Assembly (NCBI GenBank): GCA_011375465.1
Contig: DRZV01000026.1
Location: forward strand, 1 to 8,365
From: Neomoorella mulderi
GTDB lineage: Bacteria; Bacillota; DSM-521; Neomoorellales; Neomoorellaceae
Direction: 5' to 3'
DNA length: 8,365 bases
The notes under the pieces were generated by a model. The model was not told the origin of the DNA, did no database searches, and was given only the letters and a program-made list of their open reading frames with translations. A program made the translations under genes and the position numbers. Shown here in pieces: positions 1 through 5,635 of the stretch; position 1 is the first letter of the stretch, and each line of letters opens with the position of its first letter.

Positions 1-2
1 AT

Positions 3-980
3 ACCAGGGAAAGGATCTTGGACTGTTTAAAGGATCGCTTAGATCAATTCGTATCCGGAGAGGAGATGGGTCGCAGGCTGGGCATCTCCCGTACGGCTGT
101 GTGGAAACACATCCAGGCCTTGCGGGAAGCGGGTTATGAGATCGAGGCCCAGAGCCGGAGCGGCTACCGTCTGCGCCGGATACCTGATCGCCTCTATCCT
201 GAAGAGGTCAAGAAGAATCTAAAGACTTCCTGGTTGGGCCATGTTTTAATTTATCTAGAAGAGACTTCTTCCACCAACTGGATAGCCAGGGAATTGGCAG
301 AAAAGGGCTGCTCTTCCGGAGCAGTGGTGGTGGCGGAGAGCCAGACCCAAGGTAGGGGGCGCAGGGGCAGATTCTGGCATTCCCCCTCTGGGAAGGGCCT
401 CTGGTTTTCGGTGGTGCTGCGGCCCCAAGTGGAACCCTTTCAAGCTCCTCAGCTCACCCTTTTGACTGGGGTGGCGGTGGCCCAGGCAGTCAAAAGGTTT
501 ACTGGCTTGCCGGTGGGGCTGAAGTGGCCCAACGACCTCTGGGTAGGGGGTAAAAAACTGGGAGGAATCCTCACCGAGATAAAGGCTGAAATGGACGCGG
601 TGGAATACGTGGTGGTGGGCATAGGATTGAATGTGAATCTGGAAAATTCGGACTTCCCGGAGGAGCTGCGGGGGACAGCCACCTCTCTCCTGCTCTCCCT
701 TCACAAAAAGATACCCCGGGTGGCCCTGTTGCAGGAGATCCTGGGGAGCCTGGAGAAAATCTATGAGCTGTGGCAGGAAGAAGGGTTTGATCCCGTAAGG
801 AGGGCTTGGAAGGAGGCCAGCTGTATACTGGACAGGGAAGTGGAAATAAGATCCGGAGATGGGGTGTATAGGGGGATAGCCCTGGACATAGACGGAGAAG
901 GGGCCCTCCTGGTAAGGACAGGGGAGGGGGAGATAAGGCGCTTTCTCTCAGGGGAGGTGAGCCTGAGGGTGAGGGATTAA
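3..980 (+). CDS. birA: Bifunctional biotin-protein ligase / biotin operon repressor BirA (5' end probably beyond the left edge)
   Basis: Activates biotin with ATP to biotinyl-5'-AMP and transfers it to a lysine of biotin-carrier proteins; the biotinyl-AMP form can bind DNA. Counting residues from the TTG at 18: a winged-helix domain covers about 5-60 (recognition-helix text SRTAVWKHIQALREAGY), the catalytic domain about 75-270 with the adenylate/biotin loop GRGRRGR (112-118), KWPND (169-173), GGILTE (183-188) and GIGLNV (201-206), and a small C-terminal SH3-like domain about 273-320 (SGEVSLR). Length near 320 residues is normal for the two-domain class. Start: TTG at 18 has an AGGGAAAGG stretch before it, but the frame stays open to the edge and reads TRERIL just upstream, which looks like a normal BirA N-terminus, so the true start is probably outside the window. 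Followed after 57 bases by bioY, whose operator it likely binds. Confidence 0.96.
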   Translation, partial: TRERILDCLKDRLDQFVSGEEMGRRLGISRTAVWKHIQALREAGYEIEAQSRSGYRLRRIPDRLYPEEVKKNLKTSWLGHVLIYLEETSSTNWIARELAEKGCSSGAVVVAESQTQGRGRRGRFWHSPSGKGLWFSVVLRPQVEPFQAPQLTLLTGVAVAQAVKRFTGLPVGLKWPNDLWVGGKKLGGILTEIKAEMDAVEYVVVGIGLNVNLENSDFPEELRGTATSLLLSLHKKIPRVALLQEILGSLEKIYELWQEEGFDPVRRAWKEASCILDREVEIRSGDGVYRGIALDIDGEGALLVRTGEGEIRRFLSGEVSLRVRD

Positions 981-992
981 TTTTTTCGCCTG

Positions 993-1026
993 AAGGTTAA
1001 CCATATTTAGATTGCATGTTAACATA
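993..1026 (+). promoter_or_regulatory. Predicted BirA operator upstream of bioY
   Basis: Two GTTAAC half-sites lie at 996-1001 and 1018-1023, separated by 16 bases (22 bases centre to centre), in the 57-base gap between birA and bioY. This matches the known bipartite BirA site of Gram-positive bacteria, a GTTAAC-like dyad with a fixed spacer. The left half is extended as AAGGTTAACC, the right half as TGTTAACA. It ends just before the AGGAGG ribosome site of bioY, so bound BirA-biotinyl-AMP would block initiation or early elongation. I see no convincing promoter hexamers here, so bioY could also be read through from birA. Confidence 0.75.
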
Positions 1027-1037
1027 GGAGGTGGACC

Positions 1038-1583
1038 GTGAAAATCAAAGATTTAGCCCTTATAGCCCTCTTTGCCGCGATAATTTCGGTTTTAGCCCAG
1101 ATCGCCATCCCCCTGCCCTTCACCCCTGTACCCATAACGGGTCAGGTCCTAGGGGTTTTCCTTACCGGGGCCCTTTTGGGCACCAGGGGAGGATGGGCTG
1201 TGCTGGTCTACCTGCTTTTGGGAGCTCTGGGCCTGCCCGTATTTGCCCAGGCTAAAGGGGGGCTGGCGGTGCTGGTGGGGCCTACGGGAGGCTACCTATG
1301 GGGCTTTGCCCTGGGCACCTTTCTCCAGGGATTTATCCTGGAGAGGTGGTGCAGGGGCAAGGAACCCTCCCCTTGGCTTATGGGCTTTTCCATGCTGGCT
1401 TCTCTGGCCCTGATCTACCTGCTGGGAGTGCTCTGGTTAAAGCAGGTGGTCCATCTTGATCTCAGGAAGGCTTTTCTGGTGGGAGCTCTTCCTTTCCTGC
1501 CCCTGGACCTCGTCAAGCTCTTTCTGGCCGTGGCCTTGGCCCTGCCCTTGAGGCGCACCTTGAAGCAGGGGGGCTTTATATAG
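1038..1583 (+). CDS. bioY: Biotin transporter BioY (S component, ECF-type)
   Basis: Integral membrane biotin-binding protein; works as the substrate-binding S component of an energy-coupling-factor importer, or alone in some bacteria. The 181-residue product is the usual BioY size and shows six hydrophobic segments (about 5-24, 34-48, 52-70, 83-105, 114-134, 146-172). Family motifs are clear: PFTPVPITGQ (27-36), LGLPVFA (64-70), GPTGGYLWGF (81-90) and PFLPLDLVKLF near the C-terminus (152-162). The start is GTG at 1038, with AGGAGGTGG at 1026-1034. No ECF ATPase or EcfT gene is in the window, so any energising module is encoded elsewhere. It follows birA and a BirA operator, and its last eight bases overlap the end of the opposing ATPase gene. 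Confidence 0.95.
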   Translation: MKIKDLALIALFAAIISVLAQIAIPLPFTPVPITGQVLGVFLTGALLGTRGGWAVLVYLLLGALGLPVFAQAKGGLAVLVGPTGGYLWGFALGTFLQGFILERWCRGKEPSPWLMGFSMLASLALIYLLGVLWLKQVVHLDLRKAFLVGALPFLPLDLVKLFLAVALALPLRRTLKQGGFI

Positions 1584-2610
1584 GCTGACAGGAAAGGCTC
1601 ATGGCGTCCCGCTGCTCCTCAAGGCTCCCTTCCCCTACAGCTATCACCCTTTCCTGGTTCAGAGTGAATTTCACCTCCTCCCCTTCCCCATACACCTTGA
1701 GGGGGCTGTGCTCCTCCGCTATGAGGAAACCGTCTTCCCATCTCAGGGTGTAACGGGCCAAGTTGCCCAAGTATTCCACACTTACCACCCGGCCGGAAAA
1801 GGGGCCCTGGGGATGGAGGATGACGTTTTCCGGCCTGATGTAGTATTTTAACCCAGGGATAGGGGTTATTCTTAGCTTATATAGCATTTTAAAGGAGAGT
1901 AGGTTAATGCGGCCTATAAAGTTGGCTACAAATTCTGTCTGGGGCTGGTGATAAACCCTGGTGGGGGTATCCACCTGTTCCAGCCGCCCCCTGTTCATGA
2001 TCCCCACCCGATCGGAAATGGCCAGGGCTTCCTCTTGATCGTGGGTTACATATATAGTGGGGATGCGGAGTTCCCTCTGCAGTTTTTTCAATTCCCCCCT
2101 CATTTTGACCCGCAATTTGGCATCCAGGTTGGAGAGGGGTTCGTCGAGGAGGAGGGCTTGGGGTTTCAGCACTATAACCCTGGCCAAGGCTACCCTCTGC
2201 TGCATCCCTCCGCTCAGCTCGCTTACCCGGTAATTCTCGTACCCTTCCAGATTCACCATGGCCAGGGCCTCCTTTACCCGGATGGCTATTTCCTTGGAAC
2301 TCAGTTTTCTTATCCTCAGCCCATAGGCTATATTTTCGAATACATTTAAGTGGGGAAAAAGGGCGTAGTTTTGGAATACCATGCCGATCTGCCGCCGGTT
2401 GGGGGGTAAAGAGGTTATGTCTTTGCCGTTGAGGATTACCTGGCCTTGGTCGGGGACTTCAAATCCCGCTATTATCCGCAGGCAGGTGGTTTTACCGCAT
2501 CCGCTCTCCCCCAGGAGGGAAAGCAGTTCCTCTCCGCATTCAAAGCTCACCCGATCCAGGACCTTATGGTAAAAGCTTTTGGATACGTTTCTAATCTCTA
2601 GACGGGCCAA
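1576..2610 (-). CDS. ABC transporter ATP-binding protein, FbpC/PotA-like
   Basis: Cytoplasmic ATPase of the importer encoded with the permease and lipoprotein to its right. Counting from the TTG at 2610 (344 aa): Walker A GESGCGKTT (34-42), Q-loop glutamine 80 in MVFQNYALF, signature LSGGMQQRVALAR (132-144), Walker B ALLLDEP (152-158), D-loop SNLD, and switch histidine 190 in YVTHDQEEAL. About 110 further residues form a TOBE-like regulatory domain, as in the iron/spermidine/thiamine importer ATPases. Start choice: a GTG at 2619 opens the same frame three codons earlier, but it overlaps the last base of the AGGAGG ribosome site; TTG at 2610 sits eight bases after it and gives MARLEIRNVSKSF, a typical N-terminus. 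It overlaps the permease stop by 20 bases, so it is probably translationally coupled. The substrate cannot be told from this subunit. Confidence 0.94.
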   Translation of the reverse strand: MARLEIRNVSKSFYHKVLDRVSFECGEELLSLLGESGCGKTTCLRIIAGFEVPDQGQVILNGKDITSLPPNRRQIGMVFQNYALFPHLNVFENIAYGLRIRKLSSKEIAIRVKEALAMVNLEGYENYRVSELSGGMQQRVALARVIVLKPQALLLDEPLSNLDAKLRVKMRGELKKLQRELRIPTIYVTHDQEEALAISDRVGIMNRGRLEQVDTPTRVYHQPQTEFVANFIGRINLLSFKMLYKLRITPIPGLKYYIRPENVILHPQGPFSGRVVSVEYLGNLARYTLRWEDGFLIAEEHSPLKVYGEGEEVKFTLNQERVIAVGEGSLEEQRDAMSLSCQPI

Positions 2611-4249
2611 GGGGTTCACCTCCTAAACGCCATATGAGCAGCATTCCTATACCGGTTATGGCCACCATGAAGAGGGAGTAGGCTGCCCCCACCCCGAAGT
2701 GGCGGTTTATGGTGGCTTCGAAGATCTTTACAGAAAGCACTTTGGTGTGGGCGGTCACCAAGAATATAATGGCCCCCAGGGCCTTTGCCGTGGCGTTGAA
2801 AGCGTAAATCATGCTGAAGGTGGCCGCTTGCCGCATCAAGGGCAAAACCACCCGGTAAAAGGTGGTGAAGCGGTCTGCTCCCAGATTGAAGGAGGCCTCT
2901 TCTATGGATTTGTCTATCTGGGCCAGGGTGGCGTACCCCATCCGGTAGGCCACCGGCAGCTCCCGCACCAGGCAGTTGAGCATTATTATCAAAGCAGTGC
3001 CGGTCAGAACCAGGGGGGGATTGTGGAAGGCCAGCAGGTAGCCGATGCCCATGAAGGTGCCGGGGACGGCAAAGGGCAAGAGCACGGCGAAATCGAAATA
3101 TTTCTTCCCCCGGTAGTCCCCCCTCAGGACGAGATAGGCGAAGGCCATCCCCAGGAAAGCCACCGCTACCCCTGTCACCGTGGCGTATATTATGGTGTTC
3201 TTCATGGGATCCAGGGTTTCGTCCGCCAGCCCCAAGGCCACTTTCATATACTCAAAGGTCAGGCTGAAGTCATAGCCAAAATATTTGGTAAAAGCAGCCA
3301 GGAAGGCGGAAACGAAAAAGGTGAAGGTGAGAAGAGTATAAAGAAGAGGGGGGAGGGAAAGCAGGAAGGCCGCAGGCCCTTTTAAAGCGAATCTCCTTAT
3401 CCTCCCCACCTTCTGACCATAACCCTTAAAGAGGCGGTTGAAGATCCCGAACAGGATCAGGGAGGGCAGCAATAAAAACACGCTCAAGGTGGCGGCCATG
3501 TTGGGGTTGAACTTCCCTATAATCTCGAAGTAGGCGGCGCTGGCCAGGGTGTGGAAATTGCCCCCTACGATTATGGGGGTACCGAAATCGGCAATGGAAC
3601 CCATAATGATCAAAAGGCCAGCGCTGAGGATGCCGGGCCAGAGCAGGGGAAGGGTTACCCTCCGGAAAATTTCCCCTTCGGAAGAGCCCAGGTTGGCAGC
3701 CGCTTCCTCCACCTCCTGGGGTATGGTGAGCAGCACCGAGGAGATGAGCAAAAAGGCGGTAACGGTAGCGCCGATGGACTGGAGGAAGACCACGCTCTTC
3801 CAGCCATATATATTGGGCTCCAGTCCCAGGAGCCGGCAGGTGATGAGCCCGTTGCGGCCGAAGAGATATACATAAACCAGGGCCACTATATAGCCTGGAG
3901 TGATCATGGGCAGCAGTACCCCGGCCTGGAGCAGCTTTTTCACCGGCAGGTCGGTTTTGTACACCAGCACCGCGAAGAGGGTGCCCAGGGTTAGGGCTAT
4001 GGCAGCAGTGCAGAAAGCCACCTTGAGGCTGTTAAAGATGATGGTGTAATAATAAGGATCTTGGAAAAAGGTCTGGTAGTATTTCAGGGTAAAGCCCCTG
4101 CGATCTCGGAAGGATTGCACCAGCACCGCCCCTATGGGGTATAAGGAAAAGATCAAAATAAAAAGGAAGCCGGCCAGGTAAGGCAGATGATAAACCCCCC
4201 GGGTCAAATCCAATTCCCGCCGGAAGTGTCTAATCCCTTCTAAGGCCAC
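2591..4249 (-). CDS. ABC transporter permease, fused two-domain type (FbpB/ThiP/PhnU-like)
   Basis: Inner-membrane channel of the importer. The 552 residues are two homologous permease domains in one chain, about twelve hydrophobic helices in all, so one molecule replaces the usual dimer. Each half carries the loop that docks onto the ATPase: EEAAANLGSSEGEIFRRVTL followed by PLLWPG (181-206), and EEASFNLGADRFTTFYRVVL followed by PL (450-471). Both keep the EAA, LG and LP positions, so both docking sites look functional. Fused permeases of this kind occur in iron(III), thiamine, 2-aminoethylphosphonate and phosphosugar importers, and the sequence does not choose between them. The start is GTG at 4249 behind an AGGAGGAGG stretch on the minus strand. 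It lies 45 bases after the receptor gene and overlaps the ATPase gene by 20 bases. Confidence 0.94.
   Translation of the reverse strand: MALEGIRHFRRELDLTRGVYHLPYLAGFLFILIFSLYPIGAVLVQSFRDRRGFTLKYYQTFFQDPYYYTIIFNSLKVAFCTAAIALTLGTLFAVLVYKTDLPVKKLLQAGVLLPMITPGYIVALVYVYLFGRNGLITCRLLGLEPNIYGWKSVVFLQSIGATVTAFLLISSVLLTIPQEVEEAAANLGSSEGEIFRRVTLPLLWPGILSAGLLIIMGSIADFGTPIIVGGNFHTLASAAYFEIIGKFNPNMAATLSVFLLLPSLILFGIFNRLFKGYGQKVGRIRRFALKGPAAFLLSLPPLLYTLLTFTFFVSAFLAAFTKYFGYDFSLTFEYMKVALGLADETLDPMKNTIIYATVTGVAVAFLGMAFAYLVLRGDYRGKKYFDFAVLLPFAVPGTFMGIGYLLAFHNPPLVLTGTALIIMLNCLVRELPVAYRMGYATLAQIDKSIEEASFNLGADRFTTFYRVVLPLMRQAATFSMIYAFNATAKALGAIIFLVTAHTKVLSVKIFEATINRHFGVGAAYSLFMVAITGIGMLLIWRLGGEPLGPSRD
2619..2624 (-). 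promoter_or_regulatory. Ribosome binding site that decides the ATPase start
   Basis: AGGAGG on the minus strand, inside the 3' end of the permease gene. Eight bases separate it from TTG at 2610-2608, the normal spacing. The alternative GTG (2619-2617) begins inside the site and could not be paired and decoded at the same time. Confidence 0.75.
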
Positions 4250-4270
4250 TTTTTTCCTCCTCCTAGGGAA

Positions 4271-4292
4271 AGGGGGCGCGGTTGCGCCCCCT
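4271..4292 (-). promoter_or_regulatory. Intercistronic stem-loop between receptor and permease genes
   Basis: Perfect 9-bp inverted repeat, AGGGGGCGC at 4271-4279 and GCGCCCCCT at 4284-4292, with a 4-base loop. It starts two bases after the receptor stop codon in the direction of transcription. Only three T residues follow the stem on the minus strand, so it is not a full intrinsic terminator. It more likely blocks 3' decay of the receptor message or causes partial termination, both common ways to make more receptor than permease. Confidence 0.7.
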
Positions 4293-4294
4293 CT

Positions 4295-5329
4295 TTATTT
4301 GGTCACCAGGGCCTGGTACCTCTTGCTCCATTCTGCCAGGATCTCATCCCTCTTCTTGCTCCAGTATAAGAAATCCATATCGATGAAGTGTAGCTGTTTA
4401 GGGTTGGGGACAAATTCCGGAGGGGTGATGTCGTCCCTGACCGGTACCCGAGGGCAGACCTTGGCGATGAACTCCTGTCCTTTCTTGGAGAGCACCCAAT
4501 CTACGAATTTTTGGGCATTCTTGGGATGCTTGCAGCCCTTTATCATGGCCACGGGGGAAGGCCACCACAGCACCTTATCCAGATACACGCCCTTGACCGG
4601 AGCCCCGGATTTTTCTACCGATACATTGTGGGGGTCGGGGACCACCCCCAAGCAGTACTCTCCGCTGGTCACCACGTCTCCAGGGCCGGATCCCGTCTTG
4701 GTGAGGAAGGGGGTCTGCTGATAGAATTTATCCAGATACTTCCACCCCTCCTGTTCCCCCTTCATTTGCAGGATGCCGGCTATGGTGAAATAGGCGGTGC
4801 CGGATATGGTGGGATTGGAGGCTATCAGCTCCCCTTTATATTCGGGCTTGATAAGGTCATCCCAAGTTTTGGGTTCAGGCAACCCCTTATTTTCCAGCCG
4901 TTTAGTATTGACTATAAGCCCGATGGTGACCAGGTTTACCCCGGTCCAATAATGATCCTTGTCCACAAACTTGGGGTTTATCTCCTTCGCGTTGGGGGAT
5001 TGATAGGGCTGGAGCAACCCCTCTTCTTTGGCCTTTATAAAGGCGTCTATACCTCCCCCCAGCCACACATCAGCGCTGGGGTTGTTCCTCTCCGCGCTGA
5101 TGCGGGAGTAGGCTTCACCCGAGGACATGGACACATAATTTATCTTTATGCCGGTGTCCTTTTCAAACTCCTCTATTATCTCCTTGACCCCTCCAAAAGC
5201 CCCATACACGTTGAGCACCTTTTCTTCCTCTGCCTGGGGTTTTGTTTTGGCTGAGCAGCCCCAGAGGCTCAGGGCCAGCAAGGCCGCTGCCATGGAACCC
5301 AGGACAATTTTGAACCACTTATTTTTCAC
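4295..5329 (-). CDS. ABC transporter substrate-binding lipoprotein (Fe3+/AfuA/PhnS-like family)
   Basis: Extracellular ligand receptor of the importer, held to the membrane by lipid. The 344-residue product begins with a basic N-terminus (MKNKWFK), a hydrophobic stretch (8-22) and a lipobox LWGC with lipidated Cys25. The mature part has the two-lobe layout of the iron/thiamine/2-aminoethylphosphonate receptor group: LNVYGAFGG (39-47), SADVWLGGG (85-93), hinge region near 130-145 and 165-185, GSGPGDVVTSGEYCLGVV (213-230) and KFVDWVLSKKGQEFI (274-288). The paired tyrosines that bind ferric ion in FbpA are not at the expected place, so iron is not supported; the ligand could be a phosphonate, a phosphosugar or another anion. 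The start is GTG at 5329 behind AGGAGGGGG. It is the first gene of the operon, with a possible structured leader upstream. Confidence 0.92.
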   Translation of the reverse strand: MKNKWFKIVLGSMAAALLALSLWGCSAKTKPQAEEEKVLNVYGAFGGVKEIIEEFEKDTGIKINYVSMSSGEAYSRISAERNNPSADVWLGGGIDAFIKAKEEGLLQPYQSPNAKEINPKFVDKDHYWTGVNLVTIGLIVNTKRLENKGLPEPKTWDDLIKPEYKGELIASNPTISGTAYFTIAGILQMKGEQEGWKYLDKFYQQTPFLTKTGSGPGDVVTSGEYCLGVVPDPHNVSVEKSGAPVKGVYLDKVLWWPSPVAMIKGCKHPKNAQKFVDWVLSKKGQEFIAKVCPRVPVRDDITPPEFVPNPKQLHFIDMDFLYWSKKRDEILAEWSKRYQALVTK

Positions 5330-5355
5330 TTTCCCCCTCCTAACCAGGTTTTAAG

Positions 5356-5366
5356 TTAACCTTTTC
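5356..5366 (+). repeat. 11-bp direct repeat, copy 1 (TTAACCTTTTC)
   Basis: Exact copy of the 11 bases at 5557-5567, in the same orientation 201 bases apart, on either side of the foldable block at 5418-5511. This copy lies in the transporter leader about 27 bases before the receptor start, and with the preceding G contains a GTTAAC palindrome. It could be a second binding site for the protein acting at the right-hand copy; it could also be chance in AT-rich DNA. Confidence 0.5.
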
Positions 5367-5417
5367 GACCTTTTTACCTAAAAACCTTCATACAAAGCAT
5401 TACTTTTAGATATAACA

Positions 5418-5511
5418 GGTCCCCTGAACCTTAAGGTCCGGATTTGCCGAAACCGGCCTTCCCCGCCTAGGCATGCTCTTAAGCAATGCCGCTGAGTTCA
5501 GCCCAATGACC
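5418..5511 (-). ncRNA. Candidate structured leader RNA (riboswitch-like) of the transporter operon
   Basis: A GC-rich block inside an otherwise AT-rich intergenic region folds into a three-way junction. Closing helix: 5424-5429 with 5496-5501 (CTGAAC/GTTCAG, 6 bp), extended by 5418-5421 with 5508-5511 (GGTC/GACC) across an internal loop. Hairpin at 5470-5490: GGCAT/ATGCC plus GCT/AGC with one bulge. Hairpin at 5435-5458: GG/CC, CCGG/CCGG and TTT/AAA with two single-base bulges. On the minus strand the joining segments read TCAGC, TAGGCGGGGAA and TTAAG. It ends 88 bases before the receptor start. I do not recognise the TPP, cobalamin, FMN or SAM conserved cores; a molybdenum/tungsten cofactor class cannot be excluded from memory. 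The mirror fold on the plus strand is nearly as good, so orientation rests on promoter-like hexamers lying between the block and the PHP gene. Confidence 0.45.
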
Positions 5512-5525
5512 TTCCTTCCATTAGC

Positions 5526-5554
5526 TTATAAATAGTATAAAATTCTGTTATACT
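5526..5554 (+). promoter_or_regulatory. AT-rich dyad with a promoter-like hexamer pair
   Basis: AGTATAA (5534-5540) and TTATACT (5548-5554) form a perfect 7-bp inverted repeat with a 7-base spacer. The dyad puts a TATACT -10-like hexamer on each strand (plus 5549-5554, minus 5539-5534). On the plus strand TTATAA at 5526-5531 gives a -35-like box at 17 bases. On the minus strand the only -35-like box is poor (TTAAAA at 15 bases). This may be the core of a divergent promoter for the transporter and the PHP operon, or an operator. Confidence 0.35.
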
Positions 5555-5556
5555 TT

Positions 5557-5567
5557 TTAACCTTTTC
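5557..5567 (+). repeat. 11-bp direct repeat, copy 2 (TTAACCTTTTC)
   Basis: Second exact copy of the 11-base word found at 5356-5366. This copy also forms the left arm of the dyad at 5558-5588, which supports a protein-binding role over chance. Confidence 0.5.
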
Positions 5568-5597
5568 TTGCCTGATATAACAAGGTTATGTGATACT
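5558..5597 (+). promoter_or_regulatory. Dyad TAACCTT...AAGGTTA over a possible promoter of the PHP operon
   Basis: TAACCTT (5558-5564) and AAGGTTA (5582-5588) form a perfect 7-bp inverted repeat with a 17-base spacer. Between the arms lies TTGCCT (5568-5573), a -35-like box; GATACT (5592-5597), preceded by TG one base earlier, is an extended -10-like box 18 bases further on. A protein on the dyad would cover the -35. The hexamers match the consensus only 4 of 6 each, so the promoter is a proposal. Confidence 0.35.
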
Positions 5598-5613
5598 CTG
5601 ATATTCAGAGATC
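5592..5613 (+). promoter_or_regulatory. Palindrome before the PHP gene, possible operator
   Basis: CTCTGA (5596-5601) and TCAGAG (5605-5610) pair perfectly around TAT, and GAT (5592-5594) pairs with ATC (5611-5613) if A5595 is bulged: nine pairs in 22 bases. It overlaps the proposed -10 and ends eight bases before the AAGGGGAG ribosome site (5621-5628). No T-run follows, so it is not a terminator. It could be a repressor operator or a 5' hairpin of the message. Confidence 0.4.
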
Positions 5614-5635
5614 ATCGTCGAAGGGGAGAACAGAT

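Noticed and set aside
947..986. Possible intrinsic terminator at the end of birA (CTCAGG/CCTGAG stem and a T6 run)
   Set aside because: The stem is only 6 bp with a 9-base loop and ends 13 bases before the T-run, so the geometry is wrong.
2699..3385. 228-codon open frame on the plus strand
   Set aside because: Lies wholly antisense to the permease gene; the translation is rich in Gly, Gln and His without any domain, as expected from the mirror of a membrane-protein gene. No ribosome site.
4511..5254. 247-codon open frame on the plus strand
   Set aside because: Antisense to the lipoprotein receptor gene, which has a clear lipobox and family motifs. The translation matches no family I know.
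5346..5387. AGGTTTT/AAAACCT pairing near the receptor ribosome site as an expression platform
   Set aside because: Seven pairs, mostly A-T, around a 28-base loop. Too weak without a known partner structure, although it should be included in any folding of the whole leader.
5418..5511. Cobalamin or TPP riboswitch in the transporter leader
   Set aside because: Short stretches such as GGGGAAGG and AATCCGG recall a cobalamin aptamer, but the B12-box and the GGTG-containing core are missing; the CTGAGA and GAACCTGAT motifs of TPP aptamers are also missing.
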